64,000 nucleotides of DNA. Origin: Phanerodontia chrysosporium. Lineage: Eukaryota; Basidiomycota; Agaricomycetes; Polyporales; Phanerochaetaceae. The stretch is from assembly GCA_001910725.1 (NCBI GenBank), contig MJGA01000039.1:1-64000 (forward strand), read 5' to 3'. Of the stretch, positions 40,270-51,533 are shown one piece after another (within the stretch, counting starts at the first letter, position 1; the number at the start of each line of letters is the position of its first letter). The position numbers and the translations under genes are program-made. The notes beneath the pieces were generated by a model. The model worked only from the letters and a program-made list of their open reading frames with translations. It had not been told where the DNA came from and made no database searches.

Positions 40270-42719
40270 CTACCGTGGTTGCGGCCACCCGAGAATCTGA
40301 GTAGTCTTGCCTGTAAGCTCGAAAGTATGCATGATCTCGCGCGTAGTATCCACCCACACACTATACTTCCCTGGATACAGTGAGCGCACGCCGCTCTCGT
40401 CCACGCGCGCAATCGATCCGAGTGTGACGGAGAGTGCCGCGGTTGCCGTGCGTCCGGGCGTAATGCCCTTGACCCGCGTGTACGCGACGAGCTCTTGCTG
40501 CGGTGCAGGAGACGGGCCTGCGGTCGTGTGCGCGAAGAGGAGGGCGACATAGTCGGAGGTGACCTTGCCCGAGTTTTTGACTGCGACGTGGAACGTGAAG
40601 AGCGGGGCAAGGTCAGTGAATGCGACGCCCGCATGCTTCGCCCCGGCGACGAGGCTGCTGATGTCGAAGCGCGACGGCGGGATGCGGCCCACGAGAGCTT
40701 GAAGCTCGTGTAGTGCAGGCCAAAGCCGAAGTCGAAGACGGGCGTGCCAGTGTACCACTTGTACGTGCGCCCCGGAGACGAGCTGCTCGGGCGCAGCGCC
40801 ATGTCGGTCATCGGGATCGCATCAACGTAGGCGGCGGGGTACTGGGTGATCGGAAGACGGCCAGAGGGCGCGGTCTTGCCGGTGAGGATGTTGACAATGG
40901 CCGTACCGCCGCTCTGTCCAGGATATCCACCCCACAAGAGGGCGTTGACCTGGCAGCGTAATCAGTATACCAGGAAGGGCATACAGTATACGGTACTTAC
41001 GGCCTTGCTCGCCTTCAACGATGACGAATCCACTTGCCCGCCACCCATTTGGAGCACGATGAGCGGCTTCCGCAGCGCTGCGAGCTGCTCTATGAGGTCG
41101 AGCTGGTTGCCGGGCCATTCGATGCTGTCGCGGTCGTGCCCCTCGCTCTCGATCGTCTCGTCGATGCCGCCTGCGAAGACGATAGCGTCGGCTGCCTTGG
41201 CGGCCATCAGCGCGGAAGCGAAGCCGCTGGTGTCGGTGCTGTTGATGGCGGTGCCGTTCGCGAACGAGACGTGGAAGCCGGCGTCCTGCAGGGCTTGCAG
41301 CGGGCTGATGAGGAAGGGCGCGATGCCCTGGTAGTTGCCCTGCATCTGCGTCGTTGCGTTCGCCCACGGCCCGACGACCGCGATGTGCTTGATCCGGCGC
41401 GAGAGCGGGAGCGTGCCGTCGTTCTTCAAGAGGACGACACCTTCCTCGGCGGCGGTGAGAGCGAGGGCTTGTGCGGAAGGCGTGTTCACATCGGCCCAGC
41501 CAAGCTGTCGCCATGGCTGGTTCTCTGGAGAGTCAAAATAGCCTAGCCTATGGACACAATGTCAGGTATGCCTGCGACGAGGAGGCCAGCGTTGACGTAC
41601 CTGACCAGTGAGCTATACAACCGCACCATGGACGTCTTGACGTCGTCCTCGGTGATGAGCTTCTGGTTCACGGCGTCGACGAGGGTCTGAGAGTACGTGG
41701 TGCCGCAGTCGACGTCAGTCCCAGCCTTGAGCGAAACAGCGGACGCATTAACGAGCGTCGAAGTGTAGTTGTGGGGGTCAAAGACATTGTCGACCGCGTC
41801 GCAGTCGGACGTGATCCAGCCGTCGCCGAGGCCAAAGTGATCGCGGATGAGGTCCTGGAGGAGGTAGGGGCTCGCGCAGGACGGGACGCCATTGACGGCG
41901 TTGTACGAGCACATGACGCTGCCGACGTGCGCGTCGCGCACGCAGCTCTGGAACGAGGGGGTGTAGAACTCGGCGAGGTCCTGTGTCGAGATGACCGCGT
42001 TGAACGCCATGCGGTTGTTGCCGTGCCAGTCCTCGAGGTCGTACCCAGCAAAGTGCTTGCAGTCGGCGACGACCTTGTAGTAAGGGTCGGGGGAGAGGCC
42101 GCCCTGCAGGCCGGTAATGAGTTGGTAGACGTACTGCGCGATGTGGTAGGGGTCTTCGCCAGGCGTCTCTTGGCCGCGGCCCCAGCGGGGGTCCTTGAAC
42201 GGGTTGATGTTCGGCGTGAAGAAGTCGAGGCCGGCGCGCCCAGCATTATTGAATGCACGAGCCTCCGTGCTAATCACGGTAGCGATGGAGTGTATGAGGT
42301 CGTCATCGAACGTAGCTCCGAGAATGATAGGTTGCGGGAACGAAGTAGCAGAGCTGAACGGTGAGCCCGGTACAGTCGAGAAGTTGGTACCGGGGCTCCG
42401 CGCGACGCCGTGCTAATCGTTTGTCAGAGAACGTCGATGGGACAGTAACCAGCAGACGTACCAGAGCTTCACTCCACCAATTGTACGGCGGCAAACCAAC
42501 GCGGGGCACGCCAGGTGAAGCGTTCACAGTGTTGTTGACGAGCTCTTCGAGAGTGAGCGCGTCGACGAGTGCTTTCGCGCGAGACACGGGATCTGCAGAC
42601 GCATTGCAGACGAGGTTGCTCTTGAGCGGCCCGTTTGCACAGTCGGGAAAGGCACCGAGTACAGTCTGGGACGCTGCTACAGACACAGTCAAGAGGCCCT
42701 TGTAGGAGAAGCGCGGCAT
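40270..42719 (-). CDS. Secreted GH3 beta-xylosidase (one probable frameshift)
   Basis: Exons 42719-42462, 42412-41601, 41547-41001 and 40949-40270. The ATG at 42719 gives a signal peptide (MPRFSYKGLLTVSVAASQTV, cleavage near LGA-FP). An upstream in-frame ATG would bury it. GH3 landmarks: FPDCANGPL start, NPFKDPRWGRGQETPGEDP, VADCKHFAGYD, and WITSDCDAV with the Asp nucleophile; the C-terminal fibronectin III-like domain is present. It removes xylose from xylo-oligosaccharides outside the cell. Exon 4 is one base short: the frame changes at about 40677-40690, between YTSFKLSW and RFDISSLVAG. With the missing base the length is about 765 aa, normal for the family. Recent mutation or sequence error. 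Confidence 0.88.
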
Positions 42720-44087
42720 CGCAGCGAGCAGCGGGGATACGAGTTCAGCCAGCAGCTGGCTTAAATCTGGGCTGGCGACCATGGCGGGGTCCACGAGACG
42801 GCGGCGAGAGGCTACTGGCGGGCCTGCGGCACGAGTGGCTTGATCAGATGCCCGCCGAGGATGCCTACAGGATGATTACCGTTCAGCGAAGCAGATGGAT
42901 TAGTAAGGACAGCACGCACGCCAACTACGGCCGGATACAGTGCTGAACGTTTTGGAGGCAAATGGGCAACGACGTGCGTCCGAGTCGGCGAGCTGCCCGT
43001 GGTGGACCGTCGGGCGCACGATGAATGATGGCCAGCAGATTCTGGGGTTAGCAAACGCGCTATACGCGGGACCGCGCGGTCAAAAGCTCATCAGGGAAGC
43101 ACGGTCAGCTGCAGCTCGACCTGACTGCCGAGCGCGACGCGTGGGGTGATGTCTTCAGTGAGCCTGGTCACGGGAGAGTTCATGGCGGGGAACGCAAATA
43201 GAACGGCGGCACAAACGGCAGTCACAACGTCGAATAGACAGCGCGAAGTCGACCGCCGCCCTGCGGCTTCTTCATCCACGGACGTCAGCAGGACCAAGGG
43301 TCACGGTCCGGCAGCGATGACGTCAGAAGGTCTTCAAGCTTGCGTTACGCATTCTGAAGGCAGCTGCCCAAGCGGCGACAATGGCTATACAATCATCAGC
43401 GAAGTGAAGTCAGCAGCGAGCCCTGCTGGCTTTGAGTGTGCACACACCTTTGCGCGCTTCGCTTCAACACCTCTCTCCACTACTTAGAGCTCCCAGAGCT
43501 TCCTGCAGCTAGTTGATCGCACCGGGTCTAGTTCACGCGCGGTATTCAGCGCAACTGGAAACGTCGCCCTCTGTGCAGCTCGTCCATGCAGGCCGAGGAC
43601 TGCCTTTCCTTGCCATACCATACTCGCAACACAGAGCCTACTCGCGCGACATGTGAAGATGAACTACCTTGAGGTGAAAGAAAGCGTGCGATAATACACG
43701 ACGGCACAAGGGCACAATAGGAATGGGGGATGTAAGTGCGAAGTGACGGTGGTTGCGCGAGACGACGAGCGTGCGGATCATTTCCCCCCGCGCGTCTACG
43801 CCTTCGTGGCGCTGACCCTAACCTCACACGGACCAAGACCGTACACCGAGGCCTCGAGTGTGAGCCAGCAACATATAAATATGATACATGAAACAAAGCG
43901 TGACAAAGAGCGACACACAGCAGATTGCGAGATCCAGACCATTGAGCCCTACTACGTATACTATCCGAGAATATAAAAAAAGAGCGATTGCAATACTAAT
44001 AGTCTATATGTGCGTGTCGTGTCCAAACGAGTCCAGGATGTAGATATAAGCAAGAAGAGGTGGACATCATGACGGTCCGTGCACCGG
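42720..44087. other. Intergenic DNA upstream of the xylosidase gene
   Basis: Contains the promoter of the minus-strand xylosidase (proximal to 42720) and the 3' region of the next minus-strand gene. A dispersed repeat lies at 43801-43823. No additional gene was recognised. Confidence 0.5.
43801..43823 (+). repeat. Dispersed repeat containing GTGGCGCTGACCCTAACC, copy 1
   Basis: Exact 23 bp match to 61408-61430 and 63719-63741, same orientation; ends in a telomere-like CCCTAACC. Confidence 0.75.
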
Positions 44088-46074
44088 CTACTCCTTGCGC
44101 ACCTGCCGATCCAGCCAGCGCGGGCTCTCGCCCAGGCTGCCGCTGCCGCTCTCCCTTTTCGCCTGTGCATGGGCTTGCGCCTGCGCCTGTGCAAAGCCCT
44201 CCAGCTCCGTCGGCGTCGGCGTCGACGGCGACAGGGGCTCCGCATTCCGGATGATGAGCCGCGTCTGCGGCGGCTCGAGCACCGGCGAGCCCGTGCCCGC
44301 GCGGTCCACGTCGCCGGCGTCCTCCCCGACACGGTCGAGCGCGTACAGCGACTCGTCGACGGGCTGCCCCTGCGCGCGCTCCCACGACCGCTTCAGCGAG
44401 TGCGACGGCCCCACGGGACGGTGCTGCGCAGGCGGCGTCTGTGTCGTGTACGCCGTGGCCGTCGTCTGGTGCGTCACGCTCGTCGTGGTCGGGCTCTCCC
44501 GCCCCGACGCGTACGACAGCAGGCCCGCCTGCGACGGCGTGCGCCCGTGCTGCGGGACCGCCGACGCGCCGACAATGACGGGCGTGCCGTACGCGACAGT
44601 GCGCGTCTGCTGTCCGGGGCCCATCACGTCGGGCACGATGCGCGCGAGGTCGACCTGGCTCGAGCCCGCGACGAGCGGGTCGACGAACCGGCTGTCCTCG
44701 TTCGGCGGCGGCCAGACGGCCTCGTGGAAGATGCTGCCCGAGGACGCCGCACGCATGCCCATCAGGTACGGCGACGTCGGCTGCGGGGGCGCCGCGTGGA
44801 ACTCTTGCATCGGTGTCGTCGGGTTCAACGGGAGCCGCGAGGAGATTGTGCCCGATGCCGCGCGGCTGTGCAGGTTGAAGGGATGCGAAGAGGACGCGAC
44901 CGAGGCGGGGTAGTCGCGGTACTGCGTCGTGGTGCCGATGCCGGGCGCGCCGAGCCAGTCGTCCTCGTCCTCGTCTTCGAGAAGGCTCCGCCTGCCCTTG
45001 CCAAATACACGCAGTTTCTTGTAGTTCATCCGTATCCTGTCCGAGCGCTGCAGGAAGATGACGAGGGCGACTACGATTATAACGAAGACGGTTCCACCGA
45101 TTGCGCTGCCGGTGATTATGGCACGATTCGATGCGCTTGAAGGTCCAGAAGAGGACGGGTATGGTAAAGTAGTCGGTATTGCGGTCGTGAACTGAGGGGA
45201 GATCTCAGCGGGAAGCAATCAACATGAACACCAGACACGAACCGTGGTAGGTTGCCCATTGACATCCGTCGTGACAGTAGAATAGATCGTGGTATGAATC
45301 CCGCTAGAAGTACTGCTGGAGGTATCACTGCTGGCACTGGTGTCCGACGTACTGGTAGGAGTCGGCGTCGGTGTCGGTGTACTCGTGGAAGACGTGCTAG
45401 AGGCCGCGGATGTCGTCGTCGCGCTCGTCGAAGGGCCGCTCGAGGACGCCGCAGACGCCGACGATGCGACCTCCGACGAGCTCGACTGTGCTGCAGAGGA
45501 AGTGCTCGACACCGTGGTAGACGAGGTTGAGCTCTGCGCGGAGGAGGAGGACTGGGACGCCGGATCTGACGTCGTCGTCGACTGGCTCGCCTGACTTTGG
45601 CTTGCGCTCTGCGACTGGCTCTGGCTCTGCTGGCTCTGCGAGGATGGTTGTCTGGTGCGCACTGTTCAGGACCGTGACGCGTGAGTCTGCCGTGGGGGTG
45701 CACTCACGAGTCTGCAGGAGGCTGCCCCGTCCCCGAGTCCGCAGGGGACGACGGCCCAGAGGGTGGCGCCGACCCGAGACCTGACGGGGGGAACGCAGGA
45801 GAGGGGCTGCTCCCACCGCCGAGCGGGTCTGAGTTGCTTGGATTCTGTCTTCGGAGTGCAGGCAACGAGCGAGACGGCGACTAATGAGGTATTGACATCG
45901 GGCACTAGTATGCAGGGCAGGCTGGATACATACAGGTGTCGCAGACGGCAGCAGCAGATCCCCCGAGGGTCCAGAATTGGGTCTTCTCCTCCTTAGCCTC
46001 TTGCTCAGTTCGGTCGCGGTCGGGGGAGCGTCCACGCCCCCTCTCCTAGTGGCGGCATTGTATGCCCGTGACAT
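44088..46074 (-). CDS. Ser/Thr-rich single-pass membrane protein
   Basis: Exons 46074-45934, 45880-45708, 45651-45243 and 45191-44088; frames close to 608 aa. Order: N-terminal basic/Pro-Ser segment, a long Ser/Thr/Gln-rich stretch (QSQSQSASQSQASQS, TPTPTPTPTSTS) likely to be O-glycosylated, one transmembrane helix AIGGTVFVIIVVALVIFLQR, then about 320 residues of polar cytosolic tail with SSSHPFNLHSR and DSRFVDPL segments. The layout resembles Mid2/WSC-type cell-wall stress sensors, but no WSC domain and no clear signal peptide were seen. The first exon is the least certain part. Confidence 0.7.
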
Positions 46075-46882
46075 CGTCTTCTGGATGAGGCTGAAGGACA
46101 GGCTAGAGAAGCGACTATGCAGAGTACATAAACTAGGTGCGAGACGGCGAAAGGATAGGGTCTTAAGGGCGGAGGAGTGGGTGGTAGTGGTAGAAACGAA
46201 ACATGAAAGTACAAGCTGCGTCGGTCGTCGGGTGCTAGGCGCCCAGCCAATGCCGAGGGAGGCGGAGTCGCCGCATCACCGCCGCCTCAAATGATCCCGC
46301 TCGCCCGCCAGTCTCGTCAACGACCTCCAACCTTTGACAGGCCGTCCTGTCTCTTTCGCAGCACAGAAATACTACATTTTTGCAGCAAATTGTTCAACAT
46401 CTGCCACGGCGAACGGGGTGGACCGGCAGGAGTTGTCGAAACTGTCGAGCCTCCATCGCACCGGTTCCGGCACAAACACGCCGCTCTCACCACCACCATG
46501 AGGCCGAGCATGCTCCAAGAACAAACTTCCTTGCTGCGCGAAGTCAAATGGCTCGCATCTTGACTTCCGTACGACTAATGTCATAGGCAGTGAGTGCTCC
46601 TGATAAATATTGTGAATTTCTGTCGCGAGTAGACATACAGTCCACATCCAAATCCCTCTTCGTCCTAAATGCGACGGTATATGTACACAAATGTCTGAAT
46701 GCGAGACAGAAAACGCTGCGAATGGGAGGTGGTATAGTGAGAGTGAAAGCGAAGGGTTATAACGTATGCACGATAGCAAAATCCGACAAGCACTACATGA
46801 CGACCAAGCAGAACGAGAGCACTTACTGTGAGACCAACGATAGCAGAGCAACGAACGACGATTCACGACTAGAAACCACCGC
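46075..46882. other. Intergenic DNA
   Basis: Promoter and 5' leader of the membrane-protein gene (next to 46075) and the 3' flank of the large gene to the right. No gene recognised. Confidence 0.5.
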
Positions 46883-49800
46883 TCACGGTTGTGCACGCGA
46901 GGCGAGCAGCGACTTCATCTCGCCCACGCACTCGGAGCATCGCGCGTACACCTCTCGCGCATTCTCCAACAGCGGCCGGATGTTCTCTGGCGTCATCGCG
47001 AGCGAAATGCCACCGCCTTCGGGGAGCGCGATCCGCTTCGGCTCGGGACTCTGCTCCACAAGAGGGCCTTGCCACGCCGGGGGCGGTGAGCGCAGCGAGC
47101 CTGTTCCACGTGCGGTTCGTCCGTTGCGCGATGTTGGCCGCTTCGAGCTCGGTCCGGCATACGACTGCCGCTTGCTCTTGAGATCCCACCCCTTCAGCAG
47201 GCGCACGGCGTCCCCTTCGAGCTCCGCGAGCTCCTTGACGTCCGACAGCTTCGTCGAGCGTGTGTGCGGCCGGCTGCCGTCGACCTCGGGCGTTGGTGCC
47301 TGGGAACGCGCACGGGACGGCGTTGGGGCGGGTTTGCCGAGGAGAGGGAGACCTGACTCGCGTTCAGGTTCTGCCGCGACGCGTGTGCTGCTTCTTTGGC
47401 GGAGACGTACATCGACGAGTGCTTCTTCCGCCGGACAGTCGCCGAACCGGATGGCGATGCGGCTTCGATGTCGGATGCTGACTCCACCTGGTCCCAATCC
47501 TCTTCCTCTGCCGATGGCGGACACGAGCTCGTGGACTCCGCAAGCAAGTCGTCCCGAGACAGCTCGCGCCCGGCTCCTGATGATGGACTGCTCTTCGTCG
47601 TCGACGACTTGCTCTTCTGGCCGAGCTTGAAGAGCGACGCAAGAGACGGCCTCCGCGGCGAGGAACGATGTGTCAGGGACGACGAGGTTACGTACGGCGA
47701 GTTCGGATGCTCTCGCAGTGACCTGGAGGACTCGGGGCCGGCGCTCGTCTTCGCCCGTGGTCGCGAGGCGACAGAAGGGTCGGGTGGCTTGGGTAAGTTC
47801 AGCGACGACATCGTACTCATTGACATGCTCGTTGATGAGCTGGGAATCGGCGGAACCGGGGGAGGAGAGCGAGGCTCCTGTTGGTGTCTCGTGGAGTGGC
47901 TCTTCTTCAGCGACCGCAGCATGTCTCGGAGGGCGCGCATGCCGAGACGGCCACTCTTACGCCGAGGCCCGCCTGCGGTATCGTGAGCCGTGGACCCATG
48001 CTGAGACGACAGCTCGCTCGGGAGGGTGATCGTACTGCTCATTGCATCGCCCCAGCGCCACTCGCGGTTGACATCCTCGAGGTGCGAGTCGATCGTCATC
48101 ATCGTCGAAGAATCCGGATTGTTCAGCATATCGCGTAGCAGAAGCAGTTGGCGGCTGCTCAAATCGTGTCGGCCTGTCGAGGCGCGCCATTGGGAAGCAT
48201 GGGCAGAAGTGCCAGGGCCAAAGGGTACTGCAGGTTTCGCTTCGTCTCCCGCAAGTGTGATTGCCCGTTCGCGACTCTTCCGACCGTCGGCTGCCGGAGA
48301 ATGGTCTGTGAGCTGCGTAGACGAAGCCGACGGCGGCGGCTGAACTGGTGCACCACCCCCGAGCTCGATCAGCAACTCGGCGCATTCCCATGCCATCTTA
48401 TACTTGGTTTCTAAATCGTGGTAAGCAGCAGTAAGGTCACGATGCTCAGCTGCCCTCTTGGAGACTACTGTCGATGAGGTCTGCGGATTGGTATTGGACC
48501 GCGCCCTGTAGCCGGGGAGCGGGAGGCCAAAGAGAGTTGGTGAGATTGCGCGGGGTTGGGGCTCATCTGGCGGCGCCGTCTGGAGCAAAAGCGATTGGAT
48601 ATCGATTACTAGGGAGTAATACGTGGATTGGAGCTCTCGTAGCTCTGCGTAAACGTCAGCGTAGGACGGCAGTGGAGAGGTGACAGCAACTTACGTTCGA
48701 CGCTAGTGGCGAAATCTCGCACCATCCCCAAATCTCTTCGGAGGCCTACCTGGGCTTGGCTGATCCGCGCAGGGATCTTCAGGTCGCTCAATGAACTGCG
48801 CCGGAAGACAGGCAGTTCAGTCTCCTTGTCCTTCGGAGACTGCGTGGCGCGACCGAGAGACGAGGGCTGCGACGACATAGGGAGCTTTGACAGAGTCGGC
48901 GGCGCGGAAGGCGGACTGGGCATCAGAGTTTTGACGCTGCCCGTCAATGAAGGTAGCGTAGGTAGGGAAGGGAACGCTGCCTCCAGCATTGCATCGAGAC
49001 CACCTTCACGAACAACAGGCTCCGACATACTCTTGGTCATTTCTCGGGGTGGCGAGGGTGGCTGGAGTTCGATTGGAGGTAAGAGAGGCTTCTCATCAAT
49101 GGAGATCCTAGGCATGATGCGCGACGGAGGTCGCGGGGTGACGTCGAGCCCATGGTCAGAAGCAGTGTGATCGGATAAGCGAGGTACGGCGGTCGCGGCA
49201 GTCGACGTGCTAGGCCTGGCAGGCTCGTCGGGCGACTGCTCTTTGGTGTACACGGTCGTCTTTGACCGCTTGTGCTTGCCCGTCATGCTGATGCGCCGCA
49301 TGCCGCCCATGAAGCTGCGGCTACCTGGCTCGGGTTCGAGGCTGCTGCGCGACTTGCGAGGAGTCCGCATGTCTTCGCCGTGCGCAGACGACGTACCGCG
49401 ACTAAGGCGCCTGCTAGAGACGTCGTCGACGCTTGCAGATGCGGAACGAGGAACGGAGGACCCTCGACTGCTCGGCGTCTGACGCCCGTTGTAGCTCGCA
49501 TGGCGAGAGCCGCGGGCGCGTGAGGAGGAACGAGATGTACCAGTAGTTGCAGATGACGGTGGCTCGAGAGTGAGGGAACCACGTTTGTTGGCAACGTCGG
49601 TGAGGTCTTTGGGCAAGGCTTGTCGTATCTTCTGCTTGCGCTTCGACGGCGTCTCTGGGTGATCGAAGCCGACCATGGCGAGAAGCCTGTCCATGGACTT
49701 CTCGTGTTTCAGTGGCAGGGCCGACACATTACTTGGTGGCGAGCCGGACCCTGCCCCAGGGCCGCCACCCGCGCGAAAAAACCACTTGGACGTTGGAGGA

Positions 49801-50875
49801 GAGGTAGGAATTGTCATCGAGGCCGGCCGAGAAGCGACCATCTCCGACTCGCGCGGTTCGTTGAGAGCAACTTCTACAGGCCCGGTACTCATGCGCTTCT
49901 TCCGTGCCGCGCCCCATTTCTTCCCAACAGATCCGATGCGGGAGACGAGCGAGCTCTTGCCAGCGCTCGGCGGAGCTGCGTCTGGTGGGGAGTCGTGCGG
50001 GTAGTGTGCTCTGGAGGAGACCTCGAGCGCTCTGGGGTGACCGGACAAGGGTCATGTCGGTCGTCGAGTTCGTAAATGTTGGCATCGACGCGCGGAGGAC
50101 GGGACTTCTTGCGCAGTCGCCTCCGCTCGCGGGCCTGCTGTATGGGAGGACTAGGCGGAAGCGCGCCGAATGAGCTGCTCGAGATCGTCGGGCGCAAAGC
50201 AAGGTGCGCAGTGGAGGAGTACGAGTGTCCCGCGATTGACTCGCGCCCAGACACCGGGACCGAGAAGACAGACGCTGTAGGCGACCTAGGGAACGGCTGC
50301 GGATCGAGGTGACTGTCCGTGAAGGTCGACGGGATGGGTGGCACTGGCGGCGGCGGGGACTCATCCGGAAGGACAGAGGGAAACGCACCACGTCGAGAAC
50401 GCGAGGTCACAGTCCTGTCCTCCTCCCTGTCTGCAAACCCAAAGTCGCACTCCTCCTCGTCCGACGAATCCCACCGCGTGCTCTTCTTGCTCGGGGACGT
50501 CTGCTTGTCCTCGAAGTCGTCGTCCCAGTTCTCGGTTGGGCGGCGGCGGGTCTTGGGAGACGTACGCGTATGTGAAGGCAAGTCATCATTGTCTTGGAAG
50601 TCATCATCCCAGTTCTCCGCTTCGGCTGGACGGGCTCGCTTAGAAGGAGTGGATGGACCAGGTTCGGCCCAGTTGTGAGTACGAGAGTTGGGAGCGTTGC
50701 TCTTGCTCAGAACGCCATCCTTGACTGGCGTAGATGGAATGTTCGCCAGACCCTCGCTTACAGGCTGAAAGTCGAAGTCGTCATCCCAGTTCTCTGTTTC
50801 ACGCTCATCAGCCACGCGTCCTAGCATTCGGTGGATGAACAGCTTACCAGCAACACGAGGCTCTGAACCACTCAT
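46883..50875 (-). CDS. Large Ser/Pro-rich protein, Byr4/Bfa1-like
   Basis: Exons 50875-50047, 49975-48695, 48644-47353 and 47299-46883 give 1272 aa with exact frame closure. Introns are 71, 50 and 53 bp; the first and third have weak donors (GTCCGG, GTCTCC). The N-terminus carries three copies of ENWDDDF (about residues 28, 86 and 115). Such WDDDF/WDEDF repeats are known from Byr4/Bfa1, the GAP subunit that inhibits the Spg1/Tem1 GTPase in the septation (mitotic exit) pathway. The C-terminus contains MRALRDMLRSLKKS and helical segments (DVKELAELEGDAVRLLKGW). If the assignment holds, it acts at the spindle pole body. The identification rests on the motif and the general layout. Confidence 0.6.
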
Positions 50876-51078
50876 CCAACTGCCTTCAGTTCGCTAGCTC
50901 AATGATGACCACAGCCGTTCTCTGCGCAAAGATTCTGGGTCAAGGGTGAAGGTGAAGGTATAAGGAGCAACATTGACGCCAGGGTTGACGGTAGTATCCG
51001 GCGTTAACATCGCCTCTCACGAAGTGCTTATATTAAAACTCCCACGGTAAGTAACTAGCAACGACCATTTAGACGGGC
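50876..51078. promoter_or_regulatory. Shared divergent promoter region
   Basis: Only 203 bp separate the start codons of the minus-strand Byr4-like gene and the plus-strand small Cys-rich gene. No TATA box seen. Confidence 0.45.
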
Positions 51079-51533
51079 ATGTCTCAACGTGAACTCAACG
51101 GAAGATGTCCTATATGCGCAGAATTCACGGTATCAGAGTGTCAGAGATGTACAGCGGCACTTATGGTGGCTGGCTTAAATCACCGACGCGCTGGTAGGCC
51201 CTTATACCCGCGCGACCATCCCGGTGCTTCCTACGGTGCAGGCGAACAGGACCACCCGCGGCAGCCACACTTCGTGTGCTGCAAGCCCTGTTGGGACCTT
51301 GACGCGCTTGACGAACAATCCGTAGGAGATTATGTAGATGGGTCACTATCTCATGCTTGAATTACAGGATATCACAGCCATTCGAGACGACCGCGAGCTT
51401 GAACTTGCCAGCGGTGCGAATGATACTTCTTCAGCTGTGCAGGTAAGTTCCACACGCTACTACGCCCGTGACGGCTCATCTAACGTAGTTGGGGAAATCC
51501 GGGTGGTTTGTCAGGCGCGATACACACCTCTGA
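51079..51533 (+). CDS. Small Cys-rich putative zinc-binding protein
   Basis: Exons 51079-51321, 51368-51442 and 51489-51533 give 120 aa; the two 46 bp introns have GTAGGA...TTACAG and GTAAGT...CTAAC...GTAG. CxxC pairs: CPIC, CQRC and CKPC, spaced as in a zinc ribbon or treble-clef fold. No signal peptide. Function unknown. If intron 1 is retained the ORF ends at 51360 (93 aa). Confidence 0.5.

Noticed and set aside
46889..50575. Plus-strand ORFs opposite the Byr4-like gene (up to 196 codons)
   Set aside because: GC-rich antisense openness; the minus-strand exons join with splice sites and recognisable repeats.
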